A DNA stretch of 64,000 nucleotides from Tupaia tana. Taxonomy: Eukaryota; Chordata; Mammalia; Scandentia; Tupaiidae. Shown piece after piece: positions 1 through 12,551 of the stretch (its first letter is position 1; every line of letters begins with the position of its first letter). Position numbers and translations under genes: made by a program. The stretch lies in NCBI GenBank assembly GCA_026018925.1, contig JAKSZU010000027.1, forward strand, positions 62,001 through 126,000, written 5' to 3'. The notes under the pieces were generated by a model that was given only the letters and a program-made list of their open reading frames with translations, was not told the DNA's origin and ran no database searches.

Positions 1-349
1 GGTTAGGTTTGAAGTTAGTTTGAGGGAGTAAGTTTAGGGATACTGTTAGTTTTCGGTTCAGTGTTACGGTTGGAGTTAGCGTCACGGTCAGGTTATGGTG
101 GGAGTTAAGCATAAGGTGTCCGCCTATGGTTAGGGTTAGGTCTATGATTTGATTTAAGCTTTAGGTTAGGTTAGGTTTGAACTTAGTTTGAGGGAGTCAG
201 TTTAGGGCTACTGTTAGTTTTCGGTTAACTGTTACGGTTGGAGTAAGCGTCAGGGTCAGGTTAGGTTTGGGGTTGAGCTTAAGGTGTCCGCCTAGGGTTA
301 GGGTTAGGTGTATGGTTTGATTTAGGCTTCAGGTTAGGTAAGGTTTGAA

Positions 350-1857
350 CTTAGTTTGAGGGAGTAAGTTTAGGGCTACTGTTAGTTTTCGTTTAACTGT
401 TACGGTTGGAGTAAGCGACAGGGTCAGGTTAGGGTGGGAGTTAAGCATAAAGTGTCCGCCTCGGGTTAGGGTTAGGTCTATGGTTTCATTTAGGCTTCAG
501 GTTAGGTTAGGATTGAACTTAGTTTGAGGCAGTAAGTTTAGGGATACTGTTAGTTTTCGGTTCAGTGTTACGGTTGGAGTTAGCGTGAGGGTCAGGGTAG
601 GGTTCGGGTTGAGCTTAAGGTGTCCGCCTAGAGTTAGGTTTAGGACTATGGTTTCATTTGATCTTCAGGTTAGGTTTGGATTAAACTTAGTTTGAGGGAG
701 TAAGTTTAGGGCTACTGTTACTTTTCGGTTCAGTGTTACGGTTGGAGATAGCGTCAGGGTCATGTTAGCGTTGGGGTTGAGCTTCAGGTGTCCGCCTAGG
801 GTTAGGGTTAGGTCTATGGTTTGAGTTAGGCTTCAGGTTAGGTTAGGTTCGAAATTAGTTTGAGGGAGTAAGTTTAGGGCTATTGTTAGTTTTCGGTTCC
901 GTGTTACGGTTGGAGTTAGCGTGAGGGTCAGGATAGTGTTGGGGTTGAGCTTAAGGTGTCCGCCTAGGTTTAGGGTTAGGTGTATGGTTTGATTTAGGCT
1001 TCAGGTTAGGTTAGGTTTGAACTTAGTTTGAGGGAGTAAGTTTAGGGAGACTGTTAGTTTTCGGGTAACTGTTATGGTTGGAGTTGGCGTCAGGGCTAGG
1101 TTAGGGTTGGCGTTGAGCTTAAGGTGTCCACCTAGGGTTAGGGTTAGGTCTATGGTTTGAGTTAGACTTCAGGTTAGGTTAGGTTTGAACTTAGTTTGAG
1201 GGAGTAAGTTTAGGGCTATTGTTAGTTTTCGGTTTAGTGTTACGGTTGGAGATAGCGTCAGGGTCAGGTTAGGGTTGGGGTTGAACTTCTGGTGTCCGCC
1301 TAGGGTTAGGGTTAGGTCTATGGTTTGAGTTAGGCTTCAGGTTAGGTTAGGTTTGAACTTAGTTTGAGGGAGTAAGTTTAGGACTACTGTTAGTTTTCGG
1401 TTAACTGTTACGGTTGGAGTAAGCGTCAGGGTCAGGTTAGGGTGGGGGTTAAGCATAAAGTGTCCGCCTAGGGTTAGGGTTAGGTCTATGGTTTCATTTA
1501 GGCTTCAGGTTAGGTTAGGATTGAACTTAGTTTGAGGCAGTAAGTTTAGGAATACTGTTAGTTTTCGGTTCAGTGTTACGGTTGGAGTTAGCGTGAGGGT
1601 CAGGTTAGGGTTGGGGTTGAGCTAAAGGTGTCCGCGTAGGGTTAGGTTTAGGTCTATGGTTTCATTTGATCTTCAGGTTAGGTTTGGATTAAACTTAGTT
1701 TGAGGGAGTAAGTTTAGGGCTACTGTTAGTTTTCGGTTCAGTGTTACCGTTGGAGATAGCGTCAAGGTCATGTTAGGGTTGGGGTTGAGCTTCAGGTGTC
1801 CGCCTAGGGTTAGGGTTAGGTCTATGGTTTGAGTTAGGCTTCAGGTTAGGTTAGGTT
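350..1857 (+). repeat. 6-monomer (1008 bp) higher-order repeat, one and a half copies
   Basis: The stretch 350-845 is repeated at 1358-1853. Shared private variants include ggagtaagcg with aagcataaagtg (near 430 and 1450), tggtttcatttagg (481 and 1489), tttcatttgatcttc (about 651 and 1659), the ggattaaacttag start, and a catgtta variant. The two copies differ at roughly a dozen sites, so this is an older duplication than those at 36-45 kb. The bases 846-1357 belong to copy one only. Confidence 0.8.
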
Positions 1858-1929
1858 TGAACTTAGTTTGAGGGAGTAAGTTTAGGCCTACTGTTAGTTT
1901 TCGGTTCAGTGTTACGGTTGGAGTTAGCG

Positions 1930-4113
1930 TCAGGGTCAGGTTAGGGTTGGGGTTGAGCTTAAGGTGTCCGCCTAGGGTTAGGGTTAGGCCTGTGGTTTGA
2001 GTTAGGCTTCAGGTGAGGTTAGGTTTGAACTTAGTTTGAGGGAGTAAGTTTTGGACTAGTGTTAGTTTTTGGTTCAGTGTTACGGTTGGAGTAAGAGTCA
2101 GGGTCAGGTTAAGGTTGGGGTTGAGCTTCAGGTGTCCGCCTAGGGTTAGTGTTAGGTCTATGGTTTGAGTTAGGCTTCAGGTTAGATTAGGTTTGAACTT
2201 AGTTTGAGCGAGTAAGTTTAGGGCTACTGTTAGTTTTCGGTTCAGTGTTACGGTTGGAGATAGCGTCAGGGTCAGGTTAGGGTTGGGGTTGACCTTCAGG
2301 TGTCCGCCTAGCGTTCGGGTTAGGTCTATGGTTTGAGTTAGTCTTCAGGTTAGGTTAGGTTTGAAGATAGTTTGAGGGAGTAAGTTTAGGGCTACTGTTA
2401 GTTTTAGGTTCAGTGTTACGGTTGGATTTAGCGTGAGGGTCAGGTTAGGATTGGGGTTGAGCTTAAGGTGTCCGCCTAGGGTTAGGGTTAGGTGTATGGT
2501 TTGATTTAGGCTTCAGGTTAGGTTAGGTTTGAACTTAGTTTGAGGGAGTAAGTTTAGGGCTACTGTTAGTTTTCGGGTAACTGTTATTTTTGGAGTTAGC
2601 GTCAGGGCCATTTTAGGGTTGGGATTGAGCTTAAGGTTTCCGCCAGGGTTTAGGGTTAGGTCTATGGTTTGCGTTAGGCTTCAGGTTAGGTTAGGTTTGA
2701 ACTTAGTTTGAGGGAGTAAGTTTAGGTCTACTGTTAGTTTTCGGTTCAGTGTTACGGTTAGAGATAGCGTCAGGGACAGGTTAGGATTGGGGTTGAGCTT
2801 CAGGTGTCCGCCTAGGGTTAGGGTTAGGTCTATGGTTTGTGTTAGGCTTCAGGTTAGGTTAGGTTTGAACTTAGTTTGAGGGAGTAAGTTTAGGGCTACT
2901 GTTAATTTTCGGTTCAGTGTTACAGTTGGAGATAGTGTCAGGGTCAGGTTAGGGTTGGGGTTGAGCTTAAGGTGTCCGCCCAGGGTTAGGGTTAGGTGTA
3001 TGGTTTGATTTAGGCTTCAGGTTAGGTTAGGTTTGAACTTAGTTTGAGGGAGTAAGTTTAGGGCTACTGTTAGTTTTCGGTTCAGTGTTACGGTTGGAGA
3101 TAGCGTCAGGGTCAGGTTAGGGTTGCGCTTGAACTTCAGGTGTCCGCCTAGGGTTAGGGTTAGGTGTATGGTTTGATTTAGGCTTCAGGTTAGGTTAGGT
3201 TTGAAGTTAGTTTGAGGGAATAAGTTTAGGGCTACTGTTAGTTTTCGGTTCAGTGTTACGGTTGGAGTTAGCGTGAGGGTCAGGTTAGGGTTGGGGTTGA
3301 GCTTAATGTGTCCGCCTTGGCTTAGGGTTAGGTGTATGGTTTGATTTAGGCTTCAGGTTAGGTTAGGTTTGAGCTTAGTTTGAGGGAGTATGTTTAGGGC
3401 GACTGTTAGTTTTCTGGTAACTGTTATGGTTGGACTTAGCGTCAGGGCCAGGTTAGGGTTGGGGTTGAGCTTAAGGTGTCCGCCTATGGTTGGGGTTAGG
3501 TGTATGGTTCGATTTAGGCTTAAGGTTAGGTTAGGTTTGAACTTAGTTTGAGGGAGGAAGTTTAGGCCTACTGTTAGTTTTCGGGTAACTGTTATGGTTG
3601 GAGTTAGCGTCAGGGCCATTTTAGGATTGGGGTTGAGCTTAAGGTGTCCGCCAAGGGTTAGGGTTAGGTCTATGGTTTGAGTTAGGCTTCAGGTTAGGTT
3701 AGGTTTGAAGTTAGTTTGAGGGAGTAAGTTTAGGGCTACTGTTAGTTTTCGGTTCAGTATTACGGTTGGAGATAGTGTCAGGGTTAGGTTAGGGTTGGGG
3801 TTGAGCTTCAGGTGTCCGCCTAGGGTTAGGGTTAGGTCTATGGTTTGAGTTAGGCTTCAGGTTAGGTTAGGTTTGAACTTAGTTTGAGGGAGTAAGTTTA
3901 GGGCTACTCTTAGTTTTCGGTTCAGAGTTACGGTTGGAGTTAGCGTGAGGGTTTGGTTAGGGTTGGGCTTGAGCTTAAGGTGTCCGCCTAGGTTTAGGGT
4001 TAGGTGTATGGTTTGATTTAGGCTTCAGGTTAGGTTAGGTTTGAACTTAGTTTGAGGGAGTAAGTTTAGGGCTACTGTTAGTTTTTGGTTCAGTGTTACG
4101 GTTGGAGATAGCG
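1930..4113 (+). repeat. 13-monomer (2184 bp) higher-order repeat, copy 1
   Basis: This block is followed directly by a near-identical second copy. Markers are gttaggcctgtgg (1984 and 4168), a gttttggactag monomer, the gccagggtttagg junction and gttgcgcttgaac. About ten mismatches were seen by eye over 2184 bp, for example gacttagcg here against gagttagcg in copy 2. Part of it (about 2880-3230) also recurs near 17,830-18,190. The long minus-strand open frame at 3353-3619 is satellite sequence, not a gene. Confidence 0.93.
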
Positions 4114-6297
4114 TCAGGGTCAGGTTAGGGTTGGGGTTGAGCTTAAGGTGTCCGCCTAGGGTTAGGGTTAGGCCTGTGGTTTGAGTTAGGCTTCAGGTGA
4201 GGTTAGGTTTGAACTTAGTTTGAGGGAGTAAGTTTTGGACTAGTGTTAGTTTTTGGTTCAGTGTTACGGTTGGAGTAAGTGTCAGGGTCAGGTTAAGGTT
4301 GGGGTTGAGCTTCAGGTGTCCGCCTAGGGTTAGGGTTAGGTCTATGGTTTGAGTTAGGCTTCAGGTTAGATTAGGTTTGAACTTAGTTTGAGCGAGTAAG
4401 TTTAGGGCTACTGTTAGTTTTCGGTTCAGTGTTACGGTTGGAGATAGCGTCAGGGTCAGGTTAGGGTTGGGGTTGACCTTCAGGTGTCCGCCTAGCGTTC
4501 GGGTTAGTTCTATGGTTTGAGTTAGTCTTCAGGTTAGGTTAGGTTTGAAGTTAGTTTGAGGGAGTAAGTTTAGGGCTACTGTTAGTTTTAGGTTCAGTGT
4601 TACGGTTGGATTTAGCGTGAGGGTCAGGTTAGGATTGGGGTTGAGCTTAAGGTGTCCGCCTAGGGTTAGGGTTAGGTGTATGGTTTGATTTAGGCTTCAG
4701 GTTAGGTTAGGTTTGAACTTAGTTTGAGGGAGTAAGTTTAGGGCTACTGTTAGTTTTCGGGTAACTGTTATTTTTGGAGTTAGCGTCAGGGCCATTTTAG
4801 GGTTGGGATTGAGCTTAAGGTTTCCGCCAGGGTTTAGGGTTAGGTCTATGGTTTGCGTTAGGCTTCAGGTTAGGTTAGGTTTGAACTTAGTTTGAGGGAG
4901 TAAGTTTAGGTCTACTGTTAGTTTTCGGTTCAGTGTTACGGTTAGAGATAGCGTCAGGGACAGGTTAGGGTTGGGGTTGAGCTTCAGGTGTCCGCCTAGG
5001 GTTAGGGTTAGGTCTATGGTTTGTGTTAGGCTTCAGGTTAGGTTAGGTTTGAACTTAGTTTGAGGGAGTAAGTTTAGGGCTACTGTTAATTTTCGGTTCA
5101 GTGTTACAGTTGGAGATAGTGTCAGGGTCAGGTTAGGGTTGGGGTTGAGCTTAAGGTGTCCGCCCAGGGTTAGGGTTAGGTGTATGGTTTGATTTAGGCT
5201 TCAGGTTAGGTTAGGTTTGAACTTAGTTTGAGGGAGTAAGTTTAGGGCTACTGTTAGTTTTCGGTTCAGTGTTACGGTTGGAGATAGCGTCAGGGTCAGG
5301 TTAGGGTTGCGCTTGAACTTCAGGTGTCCGCCTAGGGTTAGGGTTAGGTGTATGGTTTGATTTAGGCTTCAGGTTAGGTTAGGTTTGAAGTTAGTTTGAG
5401 GGAATAAGTTTAGGGCTACTGTTAGTTTTCGGTTCAGTGTTACGGTTGGAGGTAGCGTGAGGGTCAGGTTAGGGTTGGGGTTGAGCTTAATGTGTCCGCC
5501 TTGGCTTAGGGTTAGGTGTATGGTTTGATTTAGGCTTCAGGTTAGGTTAGGTTTGAGCTTAGTTTGAGGGAGTATGTTTAGGGCGACTGTTAGTTTTCTG
5601 GTAACTGTTATGGTTGGAGTTAGCGTCAGGGCCAGGTTAGGGTTGGGGTTGAGCTTAAGGTGTCCGCCTATGGTTGGGGTTAGGTGTATGGTTCGATTTA
5701 GGCTTAAGGTTAGGTTAGGTTTGAACTTAGTTTGAGGGAGGAAGTTTAGGCCTACTGTTAGTTTTCGGGTAACTGTTATGGTTGGAGTTAGCGTCAGGGC
5801 CATTTTAGGATTGGGGTTGAGCTTAAGGTGTCCGCCAAGGGTTAGGGTTAGGTCTATGGTTTGAGTTAGGCTTCAGGTTAGGTTAGGTTTGAAGTTAGTT
5901 TGAGGGAGTAAGTTTAGGGCTACTGTTAGTTTTCGGTTCAGTATTACGGTTGGAGATAGTGTCAGGGTTAGGTTAGGGTTGGGGTTGAGCTTCAGGTGTC
6001 CGCCTAGGGTTAGGGTTAGTTCTATGGTTTGAGTTAGGCTTCAGGTTAGGTTAGGTTTGAACTTAGTTTGAGGGAGTAAGTTTAGGGCTACTCTTAGTTT
6101 TCGGTTCAGAGTTACGGTTGGAGTTAGCGTGAGGGTTTGGTTAGGGTTGGGCTTGAGCTTAAGGTGTCCGCCTAGGTTTAGGGTTAGGTGTATGGTTTGA
6201 TTTAGGCTTCAGGTTAGGTTAGGTTTGAACTTAGTTTGAGGGAGTAAGTTTAGGGCTACTGTTAGTTTTTGGTTCAGTGTTACGGTTGGAGATAGCG
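4114..6297 (+). repeat. 13-monomer (2184 bp) higher-order repeat, copy 2
   Basis: Tandem copy of 1930-4113 at exactly 13 x 168 bp. It ends where the next monomer changes from gatagcgtcagg to gatagcgtgagg, about 6297. The minus-strand open frame of copy 1 reappears here at 5537-5803, which only reflects the duplication. Confidence 0.93.
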
Positions 6298-7889
6298 TGA
6301 GGGTCAGGTTAGGGTTGGGGTTGAGCTTCAGGTGTCCGCCTAGGGTTAGGGTTAGGTCTATGGTTTGAGTTAGGCTTCAGGTTAGGTTAGGTTTGAAATT
6401 AGTTTGAGGGAGTAAGTTTAGGGCTACTGTTAGTTTTCGGTTCAGTGTTACGGTTGGAGATAGCGTCATGGTCAGGTTAGGGTTGGGGTTGAGCTTCCGG
6501 TGTCCGCCTAGGGTTAGGGTTTGGTCTATGGTTTGAGTTAGGCTTCAGGTTAGGTTAGGTTTCAACTTAGTTTGAGGGAGTATGTTTACGACTACTGTTA
6601 GTTTTCGGTTCAGTGTTACGTTTGGAGATAGCGTCAGGGTCAGGTTAGGGTTGGGGTTGAGCTTCAGGTGTCCGCCTAGGGTTAGGGTTAGGTCTATGGT
6701 TTGAGTTAGGCTTCAGGTTAGGTTAGGTTTGAACTTAGTTTGAGGGAGTAAGTTTAGGGCTACTGTTAGTTTTCGGTTCAGTGTTACGGTTGGAGATATC
6801 TTCAGGGTCAGGTTACCGTTGGGGTTGAGCTTCAGGTGTCCGCCTAGGGTTAGGGTTAGGTCTATGGTTTGAGTTAGGCTTCAGGTTAGGTTAGGTTTGA
6901 ACTTAGTTTGAGGGAGTAAGTTTAGGAATACTGTTAGTTTTCAGTTCAGTATTACGGTTGGATTTAGCGTGAGGGTCAGGTTAGGGTTGGGGTTTAGCTT
7001 AAGGTGTCCGCCTAGGGTTGGGGTTAGGTGTATGGTTTGATTTAGGCTTCAGGTTAGGTTAGGTTTGAACTCAGTTTGAGGGAGTAAGTTTAGGACTACT
7101 GTTAGCTTTCGGGTAACTGTTATGGTTGGAGTTAGCGTCAGGGCCATTTTAGGATTGGGGTTGAGATTAAGGTGTCCGCCAAGGGTTACGGTTAGGTCTA
7201 TGGTTTGAGTTAGGCTTCAGGTTAGGTTAGGCTTGAACTTAGTTTGAGGGAGTAAGTTTAGGGCTACTGTTATTTTTCGGTTCAGTGTTACGGTTGGAGA
7301 TAGCGTCAGGGTCAGGTTAGGGTTGGGGTTGAGCTTCAGGTGTCCGCCTAGGGTTAGGGTTAGGTCTATGGTTTGAGTTAGGCTTCAGGTTAGGTTAGGT
7401 TTGAACTTAGTTTGAGGGAGTAAGTTTAGGGTTACTGTTAGTTTTCGGTTCAGTGTTACGGTTGGAGTTAGCGTGATGGTCAGGTTAGGGTTGGGGTTGA
7501 GCTTAAGGTGTCCGCCTAGCGTTAGCGTTAGGTGTATGGTTTGATTTAGGCTTCAGGTTAGGCTAGGTTTGAACTTAGTTTGAGGGAGTAAGTTTAGGGC
7601 TCCTGTTACTTTTCGATTCAGTGTTACAGTTGGAGATAGCGTCAGGGTCAGGTTAGTGTTGGGGTTGAGCTTAAGGTGTCCGCCTAGGGTTAGGGTTAGG
7701 TGTATGATTTGATTAAGGCTTCAGGTTAGGTTAGGTTTGAACTTAATTTGAGGGAGTAAGTTTAGGGCTACTGTTAGTTTTCGGGTAACTGTTATGGTTG
7801 GAGTTAGCGTCAGGGCCAGGTTCGGTTGGGGTTGAGCTTAAGGTGTCCGCCTAGGGTTAGGGTTATGTCTATGGTTTGAGTTAGGCTTC
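6298..7889 (+). repeat. Satellite monomers without a clear local HOR
   Basis: About nine and a half ordinary 168-bp units of mixed variant classes. They include two units with the gggtaactg form. A one-base loss near 7820 (ttcggttgggg) shifts the register. I found no long block partner nearby. Confidence 0.75.
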
Positions 7890-9234
7890 AGGTTAGGTTA
7901 GGTTTGAACTTAGTTTGAGGGAGTAAGTTTAGGGCTATGGTTAGTTTTCGGTTCAGTGTTACGGTTGGAGATAGCGTCAGGGTCAGGTTAGGGTTGGGGT
8001 TGAGCTTAAGGTGTCCGCCTAGGGTTAGCGTTAGGTGTATGGTTTGATTTAGGCTTCAGGTTAGGTTAGGTTTGAACTTAGTTTCAGGGAGTAAGTTTAG
8101 GGCTACTGCTAGTTTTCGGTTCAGTGTTATGGTTGGAGATAGCGTCAGGGTCAGGTTATGGTTGGGTTTGAACTTCAGGTGTCTGCCTTGGGTTAGGGTT
8201 AGTTCTATGGTTTGAGTTAGGCTTCAGGTTAGGTTAGGGTTTGAAATTAGTTTGAGGGAGTAAGTTTAGGGCTACTGTTAGTTTTTGGTTCAGTGTTACG
8301 GTTGGAGTTAGCGTGAGGGTCAGGTTAGGGTCGGGGTTGAGCTTAAGGTGTCCGCCTAGGGTTAGGGTTAGGTCTATGGTTTTAGTTAGGCTTCAGGTTA
8401 GGTTAGGTATGAACTTAGTTTGAGGGATTAAGTTTAGGGCTACTGTTAGTTTTCTGTTCAGTGTTACGGTTGGATTTAGCGTGAGGGGTCAGGTTAGGGT
8501 TGGGGTTGAGCTTAAGGTGTCCGCCTTGGGTTAGCGTTAGGTGTATTGTTTGATTTAGGCTTCAGCTTAGGTTAGGTTTGAACTTAGTTTGAGGGAGTAA
8601 GATTAGGGCAACTGTTAGTTTTCGGGTAACTGTTATGGTTGGAGTTAGCGTCAGTGCCATTTTAGGATTGGGGTTGAGCTTAAGGTGTCCGCCAAGGGTT
8701 AGGGTTAGGTCTACGGTTTGAGTTAGGCTTCAGGATAGGTTAGGTTTGAACTTAGTTTGAGGGAGTAAGTTTAGGGCTACTGTTAGTTTTTGGTTCAGTG
8801 TTACGTTTGGAGATAGCGTCAGGGTCAGGTTAGGGTTGGGGTTGAGCTTAAGGTGTCCGCCTAGGGTTAGGGTTAGGTCTATGGTTTGAGTTAGGCTTCA
8901 GGTTAGGTTAGGTTTGAACTTAGTTTGAGGGAGTAAGTTTAGGGCTACTGTTAGTTTTCGGTTGAGTGTTACGGTTGGAGTAAGAGTCAGGGTCAGGTTA
9001 GGGTTGGGGTTGAGCTTCAGGTGTCCGCCTAGGGTTAGGATTAGGTCTATGGTTTGAGTTAGGCTTCAGGTTAGGTTAGGATTGAACTTAGTTTGAGGGA
9101 GTAAGTTTAAGGCTAATGTTAGTTTTTGGTTCAGTGTTACGGTTGGAGTTAGCGTGAGGGTCAGGTTACGGTTGGGTTTGAGCTTAAGGTGTCCGCCTAG
9201 GGTTAGGGTTAGGTGTATGGTTTGATTTAGGCTT
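7890..9234 (+). repeat. 8-monomer block, unit 1
   Basis: The first seven monomers (to about 9090) are repeated at 9235-10,435, offset 1345-1346 bp. The order of marker monomers is ctatggttag, ctgctagttt, a gaaattag unit with ggtcggggttg, a ggattaag unit, gggtaactg with gccattttagg, a caggataggtt unit with gttacgtttgg, then ggttgagtg with gtaagagtc. Single-base gains near 8238 and 8488 are private to this unit. The first four monomers also recur at 32,753-33,436. Confidence 0.85.
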
Positions 9235-10435
9235 CAGGTTAGGTTAGGTTTGAACTTAGTTTGAGGGAGTAAGTTTAGGGCTATGGTTAGTTTTCGGTTC
9301 AGTGTTACGGTTGGAGATAGCGTCAGGGTCAGGTTACGGTTGGGGTTGAGCTTAAGGTGTCCGCCTAGTGTTAGGGTTAGGTGTATGGTTTGATTTAGGC
9401 TTCAGGTTAGGTTAGGTTTGAACTTAGTTTGAGGGAGTAAGTTTAGGGCTACTGCTAGTTTTCGGTTCAGTGTTATGGTTGGAGATAGCGTCAGGGGTCA
9501 GGTTATGGTTGGGCTTGAACTTCAGGTGTCCGTCTTGGGTTAGGGTTAGTTCTATGGTTTGAGTTAGGCTTCAGGTTAGGTTAGGTTTGAAATTAGTTTG
9601 AGGGAGTAAGTTTAGGGCTACTGTTAGTTTTCGGTTCAGTGTTACGGTTGGAGTTAGCGTGAGGGTCAGGTTAGTGTCGGGGTTGAGCTTAAGGTGTCCG
9701 CCTAGGGTTAGGGTTAGGTCTATGGTTTCAGTTAGGCTTCAGGTTAGGTTAGGTTTGAACTTAGTTTGAGGGATTAAGTTTAGGGCTACTGTTAGTTTTC
9801 GGTTCAGTGTTACGGTTGGATTTAGCGTGAGGGTCAGGTTAGGGTTGGGGTTGAGCTTAAGGTGTCCGCCTAGGGTTAGCGTTAGGTGTATTGTTTGATT
9901 TAGGCTTCAGGTTAGGTTAGGTTTGAACTTAGTTTGAGGGAGTAAGTTTAGGGCTACTGTTAGTTTTCGGGTAACTGTTATGGTTGGAGTTAGCGTCAGG
10001 GCCATTTTAGGATTGGGGTTGAGCTTAAGGTGTCCGCCAAGGGTTAGGGTTAGGTCTATGGTTTGAGTTAGGCTTCAGGATAGGTTAGGTTTGAACTTAG
10101 TTTGAGGGAGTAAGTTTAGGACTACTGTTAGTTTTCGGTTCAGTGTTACGTTTGGAGATAGCGTCACGGTCAGGTTAGGGTTGGGGTTGAGCTTAAGGTG
10201 TCCGCCTAGGGTTAGGGTTAGGTCTATGGTTTAAGTTAGGCTTCAGGTTAGGTTAGGTTTGAACTTAGTTTGAGGGAGTAAGTTTAGGGATACTGTTAGT
10301 TTTCGGTTGAGTGTTACGGTTGGAGTAAGAGTCAGGGTCAGGTTAGGGTTGGGGTTGAGCTTCAGGTGTCCGCCTAGGGTTAGGGTTAGGTCTATGGTTT
10401 GAGTTAGGCTTCAGGTTAGGTTAGGTTTGAACTTA
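9235..10435 (+). repeat. 8-monomer block, unit 2
   Basis: Same ordered markers as 7890-9090, with a private extra base in tcaggggtcagg near 9494. Its later part (9590-10,435) recurs at 15,470-16,315, exactly 35 monomers (5880 bp) away. Its early part recurs at 11,856-12,530. Confidence 0.85.
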
Positions 10436-11855
10436 GTTTGAGGGAGTAAGTTTAGGGCTACTGTTTGTTTTCGGTTCAGTGATTCGGTTGGAGTTAGCGT
10501 TAGGGTCAGGTTAGGGTAGGGGTTGAGCTTAAGGTGTCCGCCTAGGGTTAGGGTTAGGTGTATGGTTTGATTTAGGCTTCAGGTTAGGTTAGGTTTGAAG
10601 TTAGTTTGAGGGAATAAGTTTAGGGCTACTGTTAGTTTTCGGTTAACTGTTACAGTTGGAGTAAGCGTGATGGTCAGGTTAGGGTAGGGGTTGAGCTTAA
10701 GGTGTCCGCCTAGGGTTAGGGTTAGGTGGATGACTTGATTAAGGCTTCAGGTTAGGTTAGGTTTGAACGTAGTTTGAGGGAGTAAGTTTAGGGCTACTGT
10801 TAGTTTTCAGGTAACTGTTATGGTTGGAGTTAGCGTCAGGGTCATTTTAGGATTGGGCTTGAGCTTAAGGTGTCCGCCAAATGTTAGGGTTAGGTCTATG
10901 GTTTGAGTTAGGCTTCAGGTTAGGTTAGGTTTGAAGTTAGTTTGAGGGAGTAAGTTTAGAGCTACTGTTAGTTTTCGGTTCAGTGTTACGGTTGGAGATA
11001 GCGTCAGGGTCAGGTTAGGGTTGGGGTTGAGCTTCAGGTGTCCGCCTAGGTTTAGGGTTAGGTATATGGTTTCAGTTAGGCTTCAGGTTAGGTTAGGATT
11101 GAACTTAGTTCGAGGGAGTAAGTTTAGGGCTACTGTTAGTTTTCGGTTCAGTGTTACGGTTGGAGTTAGCGTGAGGGTCAGGTTACGGTTCGGTTTGAGC
11201 TTAAGGTGTCCGCCTAGGGTTAGGGTTAGGTGTATGGTTTGATTTAGGCTTCAGGTTAGGTTAGGTTTGAACTTAGTTTGAGGGAGTAAGTTTAGGGCTA
11301 CTGTTAGTTTTCGGTTCAGTGTTACGGTTGGAGATAGCGTCAGGGTCAGGTTAGGGTTGGGGTTGAGCTTCAGGTGTCCGCCTAGGGTTAGGGTTAGGTC
11401 TATGGTTTGAGTTAGGCTTCAGGTTAGGTTAGGTTTGAAATTAGTTTGAGGGAGTAAGTTTAGGGCTACTGTTAGTTTTCGGTACAGTGTTACGGTTGGA
11501 TTTAGCGTGAGGGTCAGGTTAGGGTTGGGGTTGAGGTTAAGGTGTCCGCCTAGGGTTAGGGTTAGGTGTATGGTTTAATTTAGGCTTCAGGTTAGGTTAG
11601 GTTTGAGCTTAGTTTGAGGGAGTAAGTTTAGGGCGACTGTTAGTTTTCTGGTAACTGTTATGGTTGGAGTTAGCGTCAGGGTCAGGTTAGGGTTGGGGTT
11701 GAGCTTAAGGTTTCCGCCTAGGGTTAGGGTTAGGTCTATGGTTTGAGTTAGGCTTCAGATTAGGTTAGGTTTGAACTTAGTTTGAGGGAGTAAGTTTAGG
11801 GCTAGTGTTAGTTTTCGGTTCAGTGTTACGGTTGGAGATAGCGTCAGGGTCAGGT
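10368..11855 (+). repeat. Nine-monomer segment, copy 1 of a 13-monomer-spaced pair
   Basis: Matches 12,552-14,039 at an offset of 2184 bp. Shared rarities are ctgtttgttttcgg, ggtggatgacttg, gccaaatgttag, aggtatatgg and cggtacagtg. The plus-strand open frame 11,021-11,242 lies here and is satellite sequence: it has no recognisable domain, and its frame simply follows the 56-codon period of the repeat. Confidence 0.88.
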
Positions 11856-12551
11856 TACGGTTGGGGTTGAGCTTAAGGTGTCCGCCTAGTGTTAGGGTTA
11901 GGTGTATGGTTTGATTTAGGCTTCAGGTTAGGTTAGGTTTGAACTTAGTTTGAGGGAGTAAGTTTAGGGCTACTGCTAGTTTTCGGTTCAGTGTTATGGT
12001 TGGAGATAGCGTCAGGGTCAGGTTATGGTTGGGCTTGAACTTCAGGTGTCCGTCTTGGGTTAGGGTTAGTTCTATGGTTTGAGTTAGGCTTCAGGTTAGG
12101 TTAGGTTTGAAATTAGTTTGAGGGAGTAAGTTTAGGGCTACTGTTAGTTTTCGGTTCAGTGTTACGGTTGGAGTTAGCGTGAGGGTCAGGTTAGGGTCGG
12201 GGTTGAGCTTAAGGTGTCCGCCTAGGGTTACGGTTAGGTCTATGGTTTCAGTTAGGCTTCAGGTTAGGTTAGGTTTGAACTTAGTTTGAGGGATTAAGTT
12301 TAGGGCTACTGTTAGTTTTCGGTTCAGTGTTACAGTTGGATTTAGCGTGAGGGTCAGGTTAGGGTTGGGGTTGTGCTTAAGGTGTCCGCCTAGGGTTAGC
12401 GTTAGGTGTATTGTTTGATTTAGGCTTCAGGTTAGGTTAGGTTTGAACTTAGTTTGAGGGAGTAAGTTTAGGGCTACTGTTAGTTTTCGGTTGAGTGTTA
12501 CGGTTGGAGTTAGCGTCAGGGCCATTTTAGGATTGGGGTTGAGCTTAAGGT
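11856..12551 (+). repeat. Third copy of the ctatgg/ctgcta/gtcgggg segment
   Basis: Continues the order seen at 9331-10,040 (offset 2520-2521 bp, 15 monomers). At its end a unit reads ggttgagtgttacgg and then gccattttagg. This joins the start of one monomer class to the end of another, and the two or so monomers expected next are absent. That fits a crossover hybrid at about 12,490. Confidence 0.8.

Noticed and set aside
3353-3619. Minus-strand open frame of 88 codons, repeated at 5537-5803
   Set aside because: It is a translation of satellite DNA with a 56-residue period. There is no start context, domain or neighbouring gene. The second copy comes from the 13-monomer duplication, not from selection on a protein.
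11021-11242. Plus-strand open frame of 73 codons
   Set aside because: It is satellite sequence with arginine- and valine-rich low-complexity translation. The frame is interrupted in most other monomers, and no protein family is recognisable.
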